A stretch of DNA of 64,000 bases from assembly GCA_024226555.1 (NCBI GenBank), contig JAAELO010000399.1, positions 1-64,000 of the forward strand. Reading direction: 5' to 3'. This document shows positions 44,844-54,402 of this stretch, piece by piece. The stretch is from Desulfobacterales bacterium (lineage in GTDB: Bacteria; Desulfobacterota; Desulfobacteria; Desulfobacterales; JAAELO01). A program made the position numbers and the translations under genes. Position 1 is the first letter of the stretch. Each line of letters starts with the position of its first letter. Below the pieces are notes generated by a model. It did no database searches and had not been told where the DNA came from. It was given only the letters and a program-made list of their open reading frames with translations.

Positions 44844-45099
44844 TGAATTCCTCCTTTTTAATTGATACTATGATATTTTTATTGTTAGATCAATACGAAA
44901 ATAATGACTTTCTTTTTATTATAGGGAATCTTATTATTAATAAGAAATTTAGTAACATTTCAATATCTATGAAAATATAAAAATTATTATTAAATTTAAT
45001 CATAAAAGTTTTTTCTTGTTAAAAATTCTGATTGGAGTATTTTATATACTCTAAATAAGATTTATTTTATAATGATAATTTTTAATTAAGGAAAACAGG

Positions 45100-47736
45100 G
45101 TGTATTCAGGAATTTTAAATATGAAAAATAAATTAAGTATAAAGAATTTATTTAATAAAATATATGGTTTTACATTTGATGGAACCCTCGAACACTACGG
45201 ATGTTATCTACCTGAAAAAAAAGGCTTTTTTTCAAATTTTATTTTAAACCAATTTTTTAAAAGAATTACAATAGATGAAAAACAGGTTGAGAACCTGAAT
45301 GAGTTGAGTAAGGACGGAATTATAGTATTTGCATCAAAATATAAAAGTAATTTCAATTATATTTTCATGAATACAAGATTCAGGAACGAAAAACTTCCAT
45401 TTCCTGAAATTGGTATGGAACATAAAATATTTTTATTTCAACCATTTAGAAGAAAGTTAAAAATAGTTTTTTCAAAACTACTTTATCTGATTTTTAAATT
45501 CAAACTTCCAAACCCATATAAAAGTAACTATATAAACAATGAACTATTAAGTGGGAAAAATGGGTTTATTTCTCTGATATGCAAAGACTCATTTTATGGG
45601 AGATATGTTAAAACAGAAATTGATCCTATACAAAACCTGATTGAACTCCAGCAAAGAACTGAGAAAACAATATATATTGTACCTAAGATGATGGTATATA
45701 GCTTAAATCCAAGACGATCCAAACCTTCTATAATTGATGTTTTATTTGGAAGGCAGGAAAACCCGGGTGCAATAAGACGATTTGCTGGAATTCTAAAAAG
45801 TAAAAAAAATGTATTTGTAGAGATAGCTAAACCTTTTTCTATTAAAGAGTACCTTGCATCTGATGATGTTAAGTTAATGGATAATAATCAATTAGCTGTC
45901 AAACTTAGAACTCATCTAATTAAAGATATTAATAAGCACAGGCAGATAGTGATAGGACCGGTTTTAAAAACCAGGGATGAGTTAAAGCAGTCTATTCTAA
46001 CGGATGAAAACCTTGAAAAATTCATGCTTGAGCATGGAAAAGAGAATAATTTACCAATAAAAAAGGTACATAAAAAAGCTGATGGTTATATAGATGAAAT
46101 TGCATCAAACTACAGTAAAAAATGGATTGATGCTTACTATTTTGTTCTGACATGGATGTTTAAGAATATCTTTGATGGCATCAACATTGACTATGAAGGT
46201 TTAAAAAAACTTAGAGAAGCTAGTAAAGACACACCACTTTTAATAATGCCATGTCATAAAAGTCATCTTGATTATCTTATAATTTCATATGTTATGTTTG
46301 CGAATAATATGGCTTGTCCACAGATCGCAGCTGGAAAAAATCTTTCATTTTGGCCTCTTGGTACAATTTTCAGAGGGGGTGGAGCCTTTTTTATAAGAAG
46401 AACTTTTAAAGGAGTGCCTTTGTATGCAAAAGTTTTTAAAGCATATGTGGAGAAGCTAATATATGAAGGTTTTAATATAGAATTTTTTATAGAGGGTGGT
46501 AGGAGCAGGTCAGGAAAATTACTGTCTCCAAAAATAGGGCTTCTTTCAATAGTTCTTGAAGCATTTTTAGAAGGTAAATGTGAAGACCTTAATATTGTGC
46601 CAATTTTCATAGGATATGACAGAGTTTTAGAGGAAGGTGCATATTTAAATGAGATAGAGGGCGGTAAGAAAGAGGATGAGAGTGTTAGTCAGATTTTTAA
46701 AGCCAGAAAATTCTTAAAGAAAAGATATGGTAAAGTTTATGTTAAATTCAGTGATCCTCTTAAAGTAAGTGATTTAACAAAAAATCTTGATGTAAAAAAT
46801 TTTAGTGAAGATGAGAAAAAAGAATTTTTTAAGGATATTGGATATACTGTAATAAATGCAATTAACAATGAAGCTGTTGTAACAGCTTTTGGAATTGTTG
46901 CAGGGGCATTTCTTAACAGTCAAAGGTCATCAGTAACCCCTGAGCAACTTATGTTTAATGTAACAACATATTATAAGTATCTTAAAAACTATGGGGTCAA
47001 TTTTGCAGATACACTTGAAAATGATTTTGATGGGTCAATAAAACAAGCTATCGAAACATATGAAAGAAGAGGTTTTATAAGTATCGCAAAAGAAGGACCC
47101 CGAGATTCTGAAAAAGAGGTTGTAAATTACAAAATTATTGAACAGAAAAGACCTATTCTGGATTACTATAAAAATAACTGTTTAAATCATTTTATTCCTG
47201 GGGTTTATACAGCAATTGGTATAATAAAGAACGACAGTTTTAGTTTTAAAACTTCGGATTTAACTGAAACCTATTGTTTTCTACAGAACTTTTTCATTGA
47301 CGAATTCTCTTTTGATAAGACAATAGATCCGAATATATTAATCAGAAAGAGTATAAAATTTTACATTGATGAAGGTTTTATCCTGCCCCATGAAAAAGAG
47401 CCTGATACTTATGAAATTACTGCTGAAGGATTTAGAAAACTCCATTTATACGCAAGATTCATAAAGCCATATCTTGAGTCTTACAAAATAGTATTAAAAT
47501 ATCTTAATAAATCTAAAGGAAAAGACAGCAGTAAGAACAAATTGAAAAAAATACATTCATCTGGAAATAAAATGATTAAAAGTGGTGAAATTGAAAGAGT
47601 TGAATCTGTTTCAAGAATTAACTTCAGAAATGGTCTGACAAGTTTCGAAAGAGTTGGTATATTAGATAGAAACAGTATGGATCTTATAAATGAGTATAAA
47701 ATCATATTAAACAGTTATATAAAAATAATTAACTAA
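45100..47736 (+). CDS. plsB: glycerol-3-phosphate 1-O-acyltransferase (PlsB type)
   Basis: 878 residues, membrane-associated acyltransferase for the first step of phospholipid synthesis. The catalytic HX4D is H386-D391 (PCHKSHLDYL); other blocks are FRGGGAFFIRR (425-434) and the glycerol-3-phosphate-binding FIEGGRSRSGKLLSPKIG (463-480), then VPIFIGYDRVLEE. Length is typical of proteobacterial PlsB. The start is taken as GTG 45100, 6 bases after AAGGA; ATG 45121 is an alternative. The stop overlaps the ATG of the next gene by one base (47736), so the two are translationally coupled even though the next protein looks like a sugar-recycling enzyme. Confidence 0.93.
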   Translation: MYSGILNMKNKLSIKNLFNKIYGFTFDGTLEHYGCYLPEKKGFFSNFILNQFFKRITIDEKQVENLNELSKDGIIVFASKYKSNFNYIFMNTRFRNEKLPFPEIGMEHKIFLFQPFRRKLKIVFSKLLYLIFKFKLPNPYKSNYINNELLSGKNGFISLICKDSFYGRYVKTEIDPIQNLIELQQRTEKTIYIVPKMMVYSLNPRRSKPSIIDVLFGRQENPGAIRRFAGILKSKKNVFVEIAKPFSIKEYLASDDVKLMDNNQLAVKLRTHLIKDINKHRQIVIGPVLKTRDELKQSILTDENLEKFMLEHGKENNLPIKKVHKKADGYIDEIASNYSKKWIDAYYFVLTWMFKNIFDGINIDYEGLKKLREASKDTPLLIMPCHKSHLDYLIISYVMFANNMACPQIAAGKNLSFWPLGTIFRGGGAFFIRRTFKGVPLYAKVFKAYVEKLIYEGFNIEFFIEGGRSRSGKLLSPKIGLLSIVLEAFLEGKCEDLNIVPIFIGYDRVLEEGAYLNEIEGGKKEDESVSQIFKARKFLKKRYGKVYVKFSDPLKVSDLTKNLDVKNFSEDEKKEFFKDIGYTVINAINNEAVVTAFGIVAGAFLNSQRSSVTPEQLMFNVTTYYKYLKNYGVNFADTLENDFDGSIKQAIETYERRGFISIAKEGPRDSEKEVVNYKIIEQKRPILDYYKNNCLNHFIPGVYTAIGIIKNDSFSFKTSDLTETYCFLQNFFIDEFSFDKTIDPNILIRKSIKFYIDEGFILPHEKEPDTYEITAEGFRKLHLYARFIKPYLESYKIVLKYLNKSKGKDSSKNKLKKIHSSGNKMIKSGEIERVESVSRINFRNGLTSFERVGILDRNSMDLINEYKIILNSYIKIIN

Positions 47737-49376
47737 TGAAAGCTCTAATATTAGCAGCAGGCTTTGGAACAAGGTTAAATCCATTTACTGACCATGTACC
47801 AAAGCCTATGTTCACAATTGAAAATATACCAATTTTAGATATTACGATTGAAAAGCTAATTAGTTGCGGTTGTAATGATATTCAAATAAATACTCACCAT
47901 TTAAACCAGGTAATTGAAAACCACATTCAAAAAAATGTTTATAAAGTACCCGTAAAAACAACTTATGAAGAAAACATACTTGAAACCGGAGGAGCAATTA
48001 GAAATGCTCTTACAGATTCGCCTCTATTGGTAATTAATGGGGATATTATTTTTGATTTCGATCTTAAAATACTTGTTCATGAGCATAGAAAGAATCAAAA
48101 TTATGCAACACTTTTGATGCATGATTATAATGAGTTTAATAATGTGGAAATTACAGAAAATAGAGTAACTGAATTTAGATCTGAAAAAGATGATACCCTT
48201 GCTTTTACTGGAATTCATGTAATATCTCCTCTGGTTAAAAAGTTTATTCCGGATAGAGAATTCATTAGCATCATAGATGTTTATAAAGATCTTATATCAA
48301 AGGGATTAGAGATAAATGTAATAGTTGATGATCTCTACTGGAAAGATATAGGAACACCTGAAAACTACAAAAACGCAGTGATTGATCACCTTGTTTCAGA
48401 TGATAAAATAAAAAGATCAGGCTATGCGGAGTTAAAGGGTGATGGTTCGGATAGAAGATGGTATAGAACACAAAATAATGAGATGAACTATATCATTGCA
48501 GATCATGGTATCAATACAGATACAGATGTAAGAGAAGTTGAGTCATTTGTAAAAATAGGGACCCATCTGAATAAAAAAAGAGTAAAAGTACCTGAAATAA
48601 GGAGATATGATTATTTGTCAGGTATTGTTGTTGTTCAGGATCTGGGTAATCAACATCTGGTAGATTTTATAGTTGGAAAAAATGAAGATGAAGTTATTGA
48701 TATCTATAGCAAAGTTATAAATGAGCTTATAAAGCTTTCATTTGATGGAATTGAAGGTTTTGATGATAGTTGGTGCTGGCAAACAAAATGCTATGATAAA
48801 GACCTTATCATGGAAAAAGAGTGTAAATATTTTTATGAAGAGTTTCTTGTAAACTATTGCGGCTTAAATATATCTTTTGATGAACTAAAAAATGAATTTA
48901 AAGATATTTCTGAAAAGGCTTTAGGCGGATTGAAAATTGGCTTTATGCATAGAGATATGCAATCAAAGAATATTATGATTAAAGGTGATGATATTTTTTT
49001 CATTGATTTTCAAGGTGGTAGAAATGGTCCAATTGAGTACGATATGGCATCGTTGATTATAGATCCTTATGTAGATTTGTCTAAAAGGATGCGGAAGAGA
49101 TTAGAAGATGATTTTTATGATCAGCTAAATAAAAAATCTAATACAGACCCTGTTTTATCTGAGAAAAGGTTGATGTATTGTAAGATAACCAGAAACTTAC
49201 AAATGCTTGGAGCTTTTTCTTTTTTGGGTATGAAAAAAAATAAGAGTAAATTTTTAAAATACATACCAGTTGCCTTAAATAATCTTAATTATCATATTAA
49301 TAATTGTAATTCTGAACTTTCAGTACTAAAAAGAGTTGTTGGTGAATGCATGGAAATTATTAAAAGGAACCTCTAA
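47736..49376 (+). CDS. fused nucleotidyltransferase-sugar kinase, MurU-AmgK-like
   Basis: 546 residues. Residues 1-225 form a sugar-1-phosphate nucleotidyltransferase (MKALILAAGFGTRLNPFTDHVPKPM, ETGGAIRNAL, VINGDIIFDFD). Residues about 226-546 form an aminoglycoside-phosphotransferase-type kinase: GDGSDRRWYR (235-244), MHRDMQSKNIMI with H405/D407, and FIDFQGGRNGPIEYDMASLI. The DFQ-GP-YD pattern is that of AmgK, the MurNAc/GlcNAc 1-kinase; MurU then makes UDP-MurNAc. In pseudomonads these are two proteins; here they are fused in the order MurU-AmgK. The stop codon (49374-49376) lies inside repeat copy 11, so the last residues (RNL) are encoded by the repeat. Other sugar substrates are possible. 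Confidence 0.82.
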   Translation: MKALILAAGFGTRLNPFTDHVPKPMFTIENIPILDITIEKLISCGCNDIQINTHHLNQVIENHIQKNVYKVPVKTTYEENILETGGAIRNALTDSPLLVINGDIIFDFDLKILVHEHRKNQNYATLLMHDYNEFNNVEITENRVTEFRSEKDDTLAFTGIHVISPLVKKFIPDREFISIIDVYKDLISKGLEINVIVDDLYWKDIGTPENYKNAVIDHLVSDDKIKRSGYAELKGDGSDRRWYRTQNNEMNYIIADHGINTDTDVREVESFVKIGTHLNKKRVKVPEIRRYDYLSGIVVVQDLGNQHLVDFIVGKNEDEVIDIYSKVINELIKLSFDGIEGFDDSWCWQTKCYDKDLIMEKECKYFYEEFLVNYCGLNISFDELKNEFKDISEKALGGLKIGFMHRDMQSKNIMIKGDDIFFIDFQGGRNGPIEYDMASLIIDPYVDLSKRMRKRLEDDFYDQLNKKSNTDPVLSEKRLMYCKITRNLQMLGAFSFLGMKKNKSKFLKYIPVALNNLNYHINNCNSELSVLKRVVGECMEIIKRNL

Positions 49377-49549
49377 TAATTAGAATTTTGATGAAATACG
49401 ACGTTAATAAAAGCTTTTTAGTTTTATAAAATCTCTGCATGACCAAAAATAACGAACCGGTTTGTTTATAAAAAGGTTTTATTTTATAAAGTTTACAGTT
49501 TTTTGGTTTTAACGAAGTCTTTCGCAAAAAGAGCAGTTATTAGATTCCC
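49366..49549 (-). repeat. dispersed AT-rich repeat, copy 11
   Basis: Near full length. The left end GGAACCTCTAATAATTAG contains the stop codon of the upstream gene; the right end GAGCAGTTATTAGATTCCC has lost two bases relative to the consensus. It contains AAAAGCTTTTTAGTTTTATAA, TCTCTGCAT, AATAACGAACCGGTTTGTTT and CGAAGTCTTTCGCAAAAAG. It separates the MurU-AmgK fusion from the dapB-like gene. Confidence 0.93.
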
Positions 49550-49577
49550 TAAAGAAAAAAAATAAAGGTTTGAATAG

Positions 49578-50402
49578 ATGTCGAAAATTAAGGTTATGGT
49601 TAATGGGATTCCCGGAAACGTTGCTGTAAATGTAGCCACACATATTATCAATGAACCTGAAATGGAACTAGTTCCATGGTCACTGACCGGTCCTGAAATA
49701 ACTGATGAAAAATACACAATTGATGGAATCGATATACAACTAATCAAGTTGGAAAATCGAGATGAATTAATTAAACAGGTTAAAGATAATTACGATTATT
49801 TTATTACCGTAGACTATACACATCCTACCGCTGTTAATATAAATGGAGATTTTTATATTAAAAACAACCTTCCTTTTGTAATGGGAACTACAGGTGGTGA
49901 TAGGGAACTTCTTAAAGAAAATGTCAGGAATTCTGAAATATCAGCCATTATTGCTCCAAATATGGCAAAACAGATTACTGGTTTTCAGGCTATCATGGAA
50001 TATGCAGCAAAAACTTTCCCAGGTCTTTTTGATGGATATGACTTGACTGTTGTTGAAAGCCATCAAAAGGGAAAAGCTGATACCAGTGGTACTGCAAAAG
50101 CTGTAATTCGAGAATTCAAAAAACTTGGAACCAATTTTAAAGATGAAGATCTTAAGATGGAAAGAAACCCTGAAATTCAGAAAAAAGAATGGAATATCCC
50201 TGAGGAACATTTAGGTGGTCATGGATGGCATACATATACACTTGATTCAAACAAAAAAGATGTGAGATTTGCCTTTACACATAACATCAATGGGCGTGAT
50301 ATCTATTCAAAAGGCACAATAGATGGAGTTAAGTATCTTTATAATAAAAAAGATATTAGAGGACATGTATTTACAATGATAGATGTTCTTAAAAAGAATT
50401 AG
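49578..50402 (+). CDS. dapB: 4-hydroxy-tetrahydrodipicolinate reductase, plant-type DapB
   Basis: 274 residues. Reduces the dipicolinate intermediate in the lysine/diaminopimelate pathway. The substrate/catalytic region VVESHQKGKADTSGTAKA is diagnostic. The nucleotide-binding start is KVMVNGIPGNVAVNVATHI, lacking the third Gly of the usual GxxGxxG, and the segments ELVPWSLTGPEI and FVMGTTGGDRELL resemble the plant-type DapB branch rather than the enteric one. The dapF gene for the same pathway is 35 kb away. It ends close to the CDF transporter, whose likely start lies 8 bases after this stop. Confidence 0.85.
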   Translation: MSKIKVMVNGIPGNVAVNVATHIINEPEMELVPWSLTGPEITDEKYTIDGIDIQLIKLENRDELIKQVKDNYDYFITVDYTHPTAVNINGDFYIKNNLPFVMGTTGGDRELLKENVRNSEISAIIAPNMAKQITGFQAIMEYAAKTFPGLFDGYDLTVVESHQKGKADTSGTAKAVIREFKKLGTNFKDEDLKMERNPEIQKKEWNIPEEHLGGHGWHTYTLDSNKKDVRFAFTHNINGRDIYSKGTIDGVKYLYNKKDIRGHVFTMIDVLKKN

Positions 50403-50409
50403 TATTCAA

Positions 50410-51585
50410 ATGAAAAATCTCTCAACAAAAATTGCATCATTATTTATTAAAAACCATGAGGATTATAAAAATAGTGATGTCAGGACTAAATATGGATTGC
50501 TTGAGGGTTGGATAAGTGTTTCCGGAAATATTATTCTTTTTGTTATAAAAATCACACTTGGCATATCAGTTAACAGTACATCATTGATTGCAGATGCTAT
50601 TCACACATTATCAGATTCCATATCATCCGGAATCATAATTATCGGTTTTTATTTTGCTGGAAAACCACCTGACAAAAATCATCCATTCGGGCATGAACGT
50701 CTTGAGTTCGTTTTAGCGTTGATTGTATCAATTCTGCTTATTGTTACAGGAATAGAGATGGCAAAAACATCTTTTCTATTGATTCTAAATCCTGTTGAAT
50801 TTACAGGAAGTAATCTTGTGATTGGAATTATTTCTATAACATTAATTTTAAAAGAACTAATGGCACGTTTCTCATATGATCTCGCTGAAATGATAGATTC
50901 AGATGCTCTAAAAGCTGATGCTTTTCATCATAGAAGTGATGTTTTTGCAACAGCATGCGTAATTGTTGCATTGATATCATCCCGATTCGATTTCTACTAT
51001 TTAGACGGAATAATGGGAGTTATTGTTTCTATTGTAATTCTTTATTCAGGGTATGAAATCGCAAAAGGAGCCGTTAATAAGATTATTGGAGAAGCACCAT
51101 CTTTAAAGATGCTTAAAGATATTGAGCAATCAGCAAAATCAGTTGATGGGGTTTTTGATGTTCACGATATTATAGTAAACAGTTATGGAACACAAAAGGT
51201 AATATCCCTGCATGTCGAAATAAAAGATAATGAGTGCGTTCAGGCAATGCATAAAATAGCTGATGATGTTGAAAACATATTGGAAAATGAGATCAATGGA
51301 AAAGTTGTTGTACATATTGACCCGGTATTTGTAGATTCATTATATAAAGATATCTCAGATAAAATTAATATTTTAATTAGTAAAAGTGAAAACTTCAGAT
51401 CTTTTCACGATTTAAGGGTTAATAAAGTAAATCAAAAAACTATTAAATTTGAAGTTGTAGCTATTGAAAATTTAAATGAAAATTCAAAAGATGAACTCGA
51501 ATCGATAAACAAAGAATTAGAAACAACTTTTGATGAATTTAAAGTAACTTCAATTATTGACCCTCATTTTATTTATAATCCTTAA
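50410..51585 (+). CDS. cation diffusion facilitator (CDF) family efflux protein
   Basis: 391 residues from ATG 50410. It exports divalent metals such as Zn2+, Fe2+ or Mn2+ in exchange for protons. Six hydrophobic segments; metal-site motifs SLIADAIHTLSDSISS in helix 2 and DALKADAFHHRSDVFAT in helix 5, with HPFGHERLEFVLAL between. The cytoplasmic C-terminal domain (from about residue 210) has VFDVHDIIVNSYGTQKVISLHVEI and a second repeat of that fold at the end, so it is longer than the minimal family. The frame extends 27 bases upstream into dapB; the shorter start is preferred but its RBS is weak. Confidence 0.9.
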   Translation: MKNLSTKIASLFIKNHEDYKNSDVRTKYGLLEGWISVSGNIILFVIKITLGISVNSTSLIADAIHTLSDSISSGIIIIGFYFAGKPPDKNHPFGHERLEFVLALIVSILLIVTGIEMAKTSFLLILNPVEFTGSNLVIGIISITLILKELMARFSYDLAEMIDSDALKADAFHHRSDVFATACVIVALISSRFDFYYLDGIMGVIVSIVILYSGYEIAKGAVNKIIGEAPSLKMLKDIEQSAKSVDGVFDVHDIIVNSYGTQKVISLHVEIKDNECVQAMHKIADDVENILENEINGKVVVHIDPVFVDSLYKDISDKINILISKSENFRSFHDLRVNKVNQKTIKFEVVAIENLNENSKDELESINKELETTFDEFKVTSIIDPHFIYNP

Positions 51586-51670
51586 AAATAAAATCTTGCT
51601 ATCCTTAAGAGAAAAAACTATATTCTTTTATTTTTCAGTAATTTAATAACAAATAAAGAACAGATTTATT

Positions 51671-52912
51671 ATGAAAGATAAGCTTAATATTGGTCTCATA
51701 AGTTACAGAAGTAACCCCTATTGTGGTGGTCAAGGGGTATATATCAGAAACCTTAGCCGTGAACTATCGAATTTAGGGCATAATGTAGAGGTAATTGCTG
51801 GTCCCCCGGACCCATTATTGAATAATGGTGTTAAGCTCACAATGCTTGAATGCCTGGATCTATATAACCCGGAAGCTCTTTTTCGGACTCCTTCTATTAA
51901 AGAGTTGATGGATCCAATAAATTTATATGAATGGTTAAGTGTCTCAACAATGGGGTACCCAGAACCATTTACATTTGGTTTAAGGGCTTACAGATATTTA
52001 AGAAAACGTAAGGATAAATTCGATATCATCCATGATAATCAGTGCCTGTCCTATGGAATGCTTGCAATCAAAAAACATTTTCCAACAATTGCAACTATTC
52101 ATCATCCAATATCAATAGATCGCCAAATAGCTCTCGATAGTGTTAGATCATGGTGGAAAAAACTTAAACATAGAAGATGGTATTCATTTATTGGAATGCA
52201 GAAAAAGGTATCAAGAAAACTTGATAAGATAATAACTGTATCAGAGTCATCAAAAAATGATATTTGTAACGATTTTCAAACAGGTAGTGATAACTTTGAA
52301 GTTGTTCCAAATGGAATTGATACAGATATTTTCTATCCAAAGAACGATATCGAAAAAGATCCCGACAGAATAATTGTTACAAATAGTGCAGATACAGCTT
52401 TAAAAGGATTGTATTATCTTTTAAAAGCTCTAAAAATAATAGAACAAAAGAGAAAGATAAAATTAACAGTTATTGGTACACCAAAAAAGAATGGTGGCAT
52501 TGAGAAACTTGTTAAAGAGTTAAATATAGGTCACTTAATCGATTTTACTGGTAGAATTGATGATGAGAGATTTGTAAATGAATATGCAAAAGCCTCAATT
52601 GCCGTAGTCCCTTCAGTTTATGAGGGTTTTGGTCTTCCTGTTGGTGAAGCTATGGCATGTGGTATTCCAGTAATAACAACTGATGGAGGAGCTTTGGCAG
52701 AAGTAGCTGGTGATGCTGCTGTTGTTGTACCAACAAAAAGTCCTGAGAAATTATCAGAAGCAATAATTAAGCTTCTTGATGATAAAGAAGAGATGGAAAG
52801 ATTAGGAAAGGCAGGTTATGAAAGGGTAATGGAAAACTTTACCTGGAAAAAGGCTGCTGAACGAACTGTTGAAGTATATAGGAAAGTAATAGATGATTAC
52901 AGTAGATTATAA
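51671..52912 (+). CDS. glycosyltransferase family 4 protein
   Basis: 413 residues, GT-B fold, retaining glycosyltransferase. The N-terminal domain opens KLNIGLISYRSNPYCGGQGVYIRNLSREL with the donor/acceptor Gly loop. The C-terminal domain carries VVPNGIDTDIFYP, TVIGTPKKNGG, and the GT4 signature VPSVYEGFGLPVGEAMACGIPVITTDGGALAEVAG with E-x7-E. The sugar and acceptor cannot be read from the sequence. The next gene, a SAM methyltransferase, overlaps it by 20 bases, so the two probably act on the same surface glycan or lipid. Confidence 0.93.
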   Translation: MKDKLNIGLISYRSNPYCGGQGVYIRNLSRELSNLGHNVEVIAGPPDPLLNNGVKLTMLECLDLYNPEALFRTPSIKELMDPINLYEWLSVSTMGYPEPFTFGLRAYRYLRKRKDKFDIIHDNQCLSYGMLAIKKHFPTIATIHHPISIDRQIALDSVRSWWKKLKHRRWYSFIGMQKKVSRKLDKIITVSESSKNDICNDFQTGSDNFEVVPNGIDTDIFYPKNDIEKDPDRIIVTNSADTALKGLYYLLKALKIIEQKRKIKLTVIGTPKKNGGIEKLVKELNIGHLIDFTGRIDDERFVNEYAKASIAVVPSVYEGFGLPVGEAMACGIPVITTDGGALAEVAGDAAVVVPTKSPEKLSEAIIKLLDDKEEMERLGKAGYERVMENFTWKKAAERTVEVYRKVIDDYSRL

Positions 52913-53600
52913 GATAGTTGAGATAGAAGATGGTTATAAGATTCTTGATATTGGATGTGGATCAGGAAGGCATACCGCGAGTTTATACGATTATAAAAAA
53001 GTTGATGTAACAGGTGCAGATTTAAGGCACAAAGATCTAATGGAAGCAAAAGGCAGACTTGAGTACCATGATGAATTAGAAGCCCATAAGAATGGATCAT
53101 GGGCTCTTTCTGTCTCTGATATAACAAACCTTCCATTTAAAAACCAAACCTTCGATCTTGTTATATGTTCCGAAGTTATGGAGCATGTCCCTGATGAGGG
53201 AAAGGCGATAAATGAACTTATTCGTGTTCTAAAGAATGGGAAAAACCTGGTAGTTTCTGTCCCAAGGTTCTGGCCGGAAAAAATATGCTGGGTTTTGGCC
53301 AAAGATTATAATAGTGCAAATGATGGCCATATTAGAATATACAAAAAAAATGATATTATAAAAAAGTTTGAAAAAGGTGGTGTTAAGAAATGGAAGCATC
53401 ACCATGCCCACAGTATACATTCACCATACTGGTGGTTAAAATGCCTTGTTGGACCAAATAATGATAAATCGATACCTGTGAGGATCTATCACAAATTTCT
53501 TACATGGGATATTATGAAAAAGCCTTTTCTTTCAAGGGCAATTGATAAAATTTTCAATCCAATTATGGGTAAGAGTTTAGTTCTATATTTTAAGAAGTAA
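52893..53600 (+). CDS. class I SAM-dependent methyltransferase
   Basis: 235 residues. Methyltransf_11-type fold: SAM motif I YKILDIGCGSGRHTAS (residues 17-32), motif II VTGADLRHKDLMEAKGRLE, and the post-motif block NQTFDLVICSEVMEHVPDEGKAINELIRVLKNG. The substrate is unknown. The ATG at 52893 lies inside the end of the glycosyltransferase gene, indicating translational coupling. The start is supported because the SAM motif begins soon after it, as usual. Confidence 0.9.
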   Translation: MITVDYKIVEIEDGYKILDIGCGSGRHTASLYDYKKVDVTGADLRHKDLMEAKGRLEYHDELEAHKNGSWALSVSDITNLPFKNQTFDLVICSEVMEHVPDEGKAINELIRVLKNGKNLVVSVPRFWPEKICWVLAKDYNSANDGHIRIYKKNDIIKKFEKGGVKKWKHHHAHSIHSPYWWLKCLVGPNNDKSIPVRIYHKFLTWDIMKKPFLSRAIDKIFNPIMGKSLVLYFKK

Positions 53601-53775
53601 TTTAGTGAGTTTGTGATAAATCACAATTTACTGTGTTAAAACTTGTTTCAGATCGTAATAAATACAACTACTTTCTGAAAAAAGTTTATGCCTTGTAAAT
53701 GAAATTTTTAACATCGCTATTAAATCTAATGTTTACTACATAGAACAAGATCTGTAAAAAAATTATATGAAGTAT

Positions 53776-54396
53776 TTAAGAAGTGATTTTCTTCTTTAAA
53801 ACGCCTAAAGTTTTTGTCATATCAAGAACTTCAAAAGCGCCGGTTTCAATTGCATGTTTATAAAGTTCATGGGGGGCTTGACCGCCCTCTTCAGGATTTT
53901 TGAAAATATCATGAATCAGCAGATATCCACCTTCAATTATAAAATCAGACCAGCAATTAAAATCATTAAAAGCTGATTCAAAAGTATGGCTACCGTCAAT
54001 AAAAAGAAGTGATAAAGGCGTTTTCCAGCACTTGGAAACTATTTCTGATTTACTGACAATAGGAACCACAGATGTTTCAAGTTTAAAATCATCAATTGTT
54101 TTTCTTAAGAAACTAAAGGTATCTATGCGCTCATTTTCTTCATCAAAAATTTCAGGATCAAAATATTCCTCACCCTTCTGTTGTTCTTCATTACCCCTAT
54201 GATGATCTATTGTATATAAAATTCCATCTCCATCTTTACATCCTGATCCAAGATAGACTGCAGATTTACCACAATAACTTCCTATTTCGAGACAAGCGCC
54301 TGCTTTTGAAGCTTCTTTTGCAAGTTCATATAGTCTTAAACCTTCAGTATGGTCTAAGAAACCCTTTACTAATTCAATTGATTCAAATTTATTCAT
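53776..54396 (-). CDS. class I SAM-dependent methyltransferase (Methyltransf_24-like)
   Basis: 206 residues. SAM motif ACLEIGSYCGKSAVYLG at about residues 34-50, then GILYTIDHHRGNEEQ, and the acidic motif SLLFIDGSHTFESAFNDFNCWSDFIIEGGYLLIHDIF typical of the Methyltransf_24 group, which often modifies sugars or natural products. It starts 6 bases after the RNase J stop and is probably read through from it. It converges on the glycosyltransferase-methyltransferase pair. Substrate unknown. Confidence 0.87.
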   Translation of the reverse strand: MNKFESIELVKGFLDHTEGLRLYELAKEASKAGACLEIGSYCGKSAVYLGSGCKDGDGILYTIDHHRGNEEQQKGEEYFDPEIFDEENERIDTFSFLRKTIDDFKLETSVVPIVSKSEIVSKCWKTPLSLLFIDGSHTFESAFNDFNCWSDFIIEGGYLLIHDIFKNPEEGGQAPHELYKHAIETGAFEVLDMTKTLGVLKKKITS

Positions 54397-54402
54397 ATTT
54401 TT

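Noticed and set aside
53611-53626. TTGTGATAAATCACAA dyad, like a CRP/FNR-type site
   Set aside because: It lies between two convergent genes, after stop codons on both sides, so a regulatory role is unlikely; possibly a weak terminator stem without a T run.
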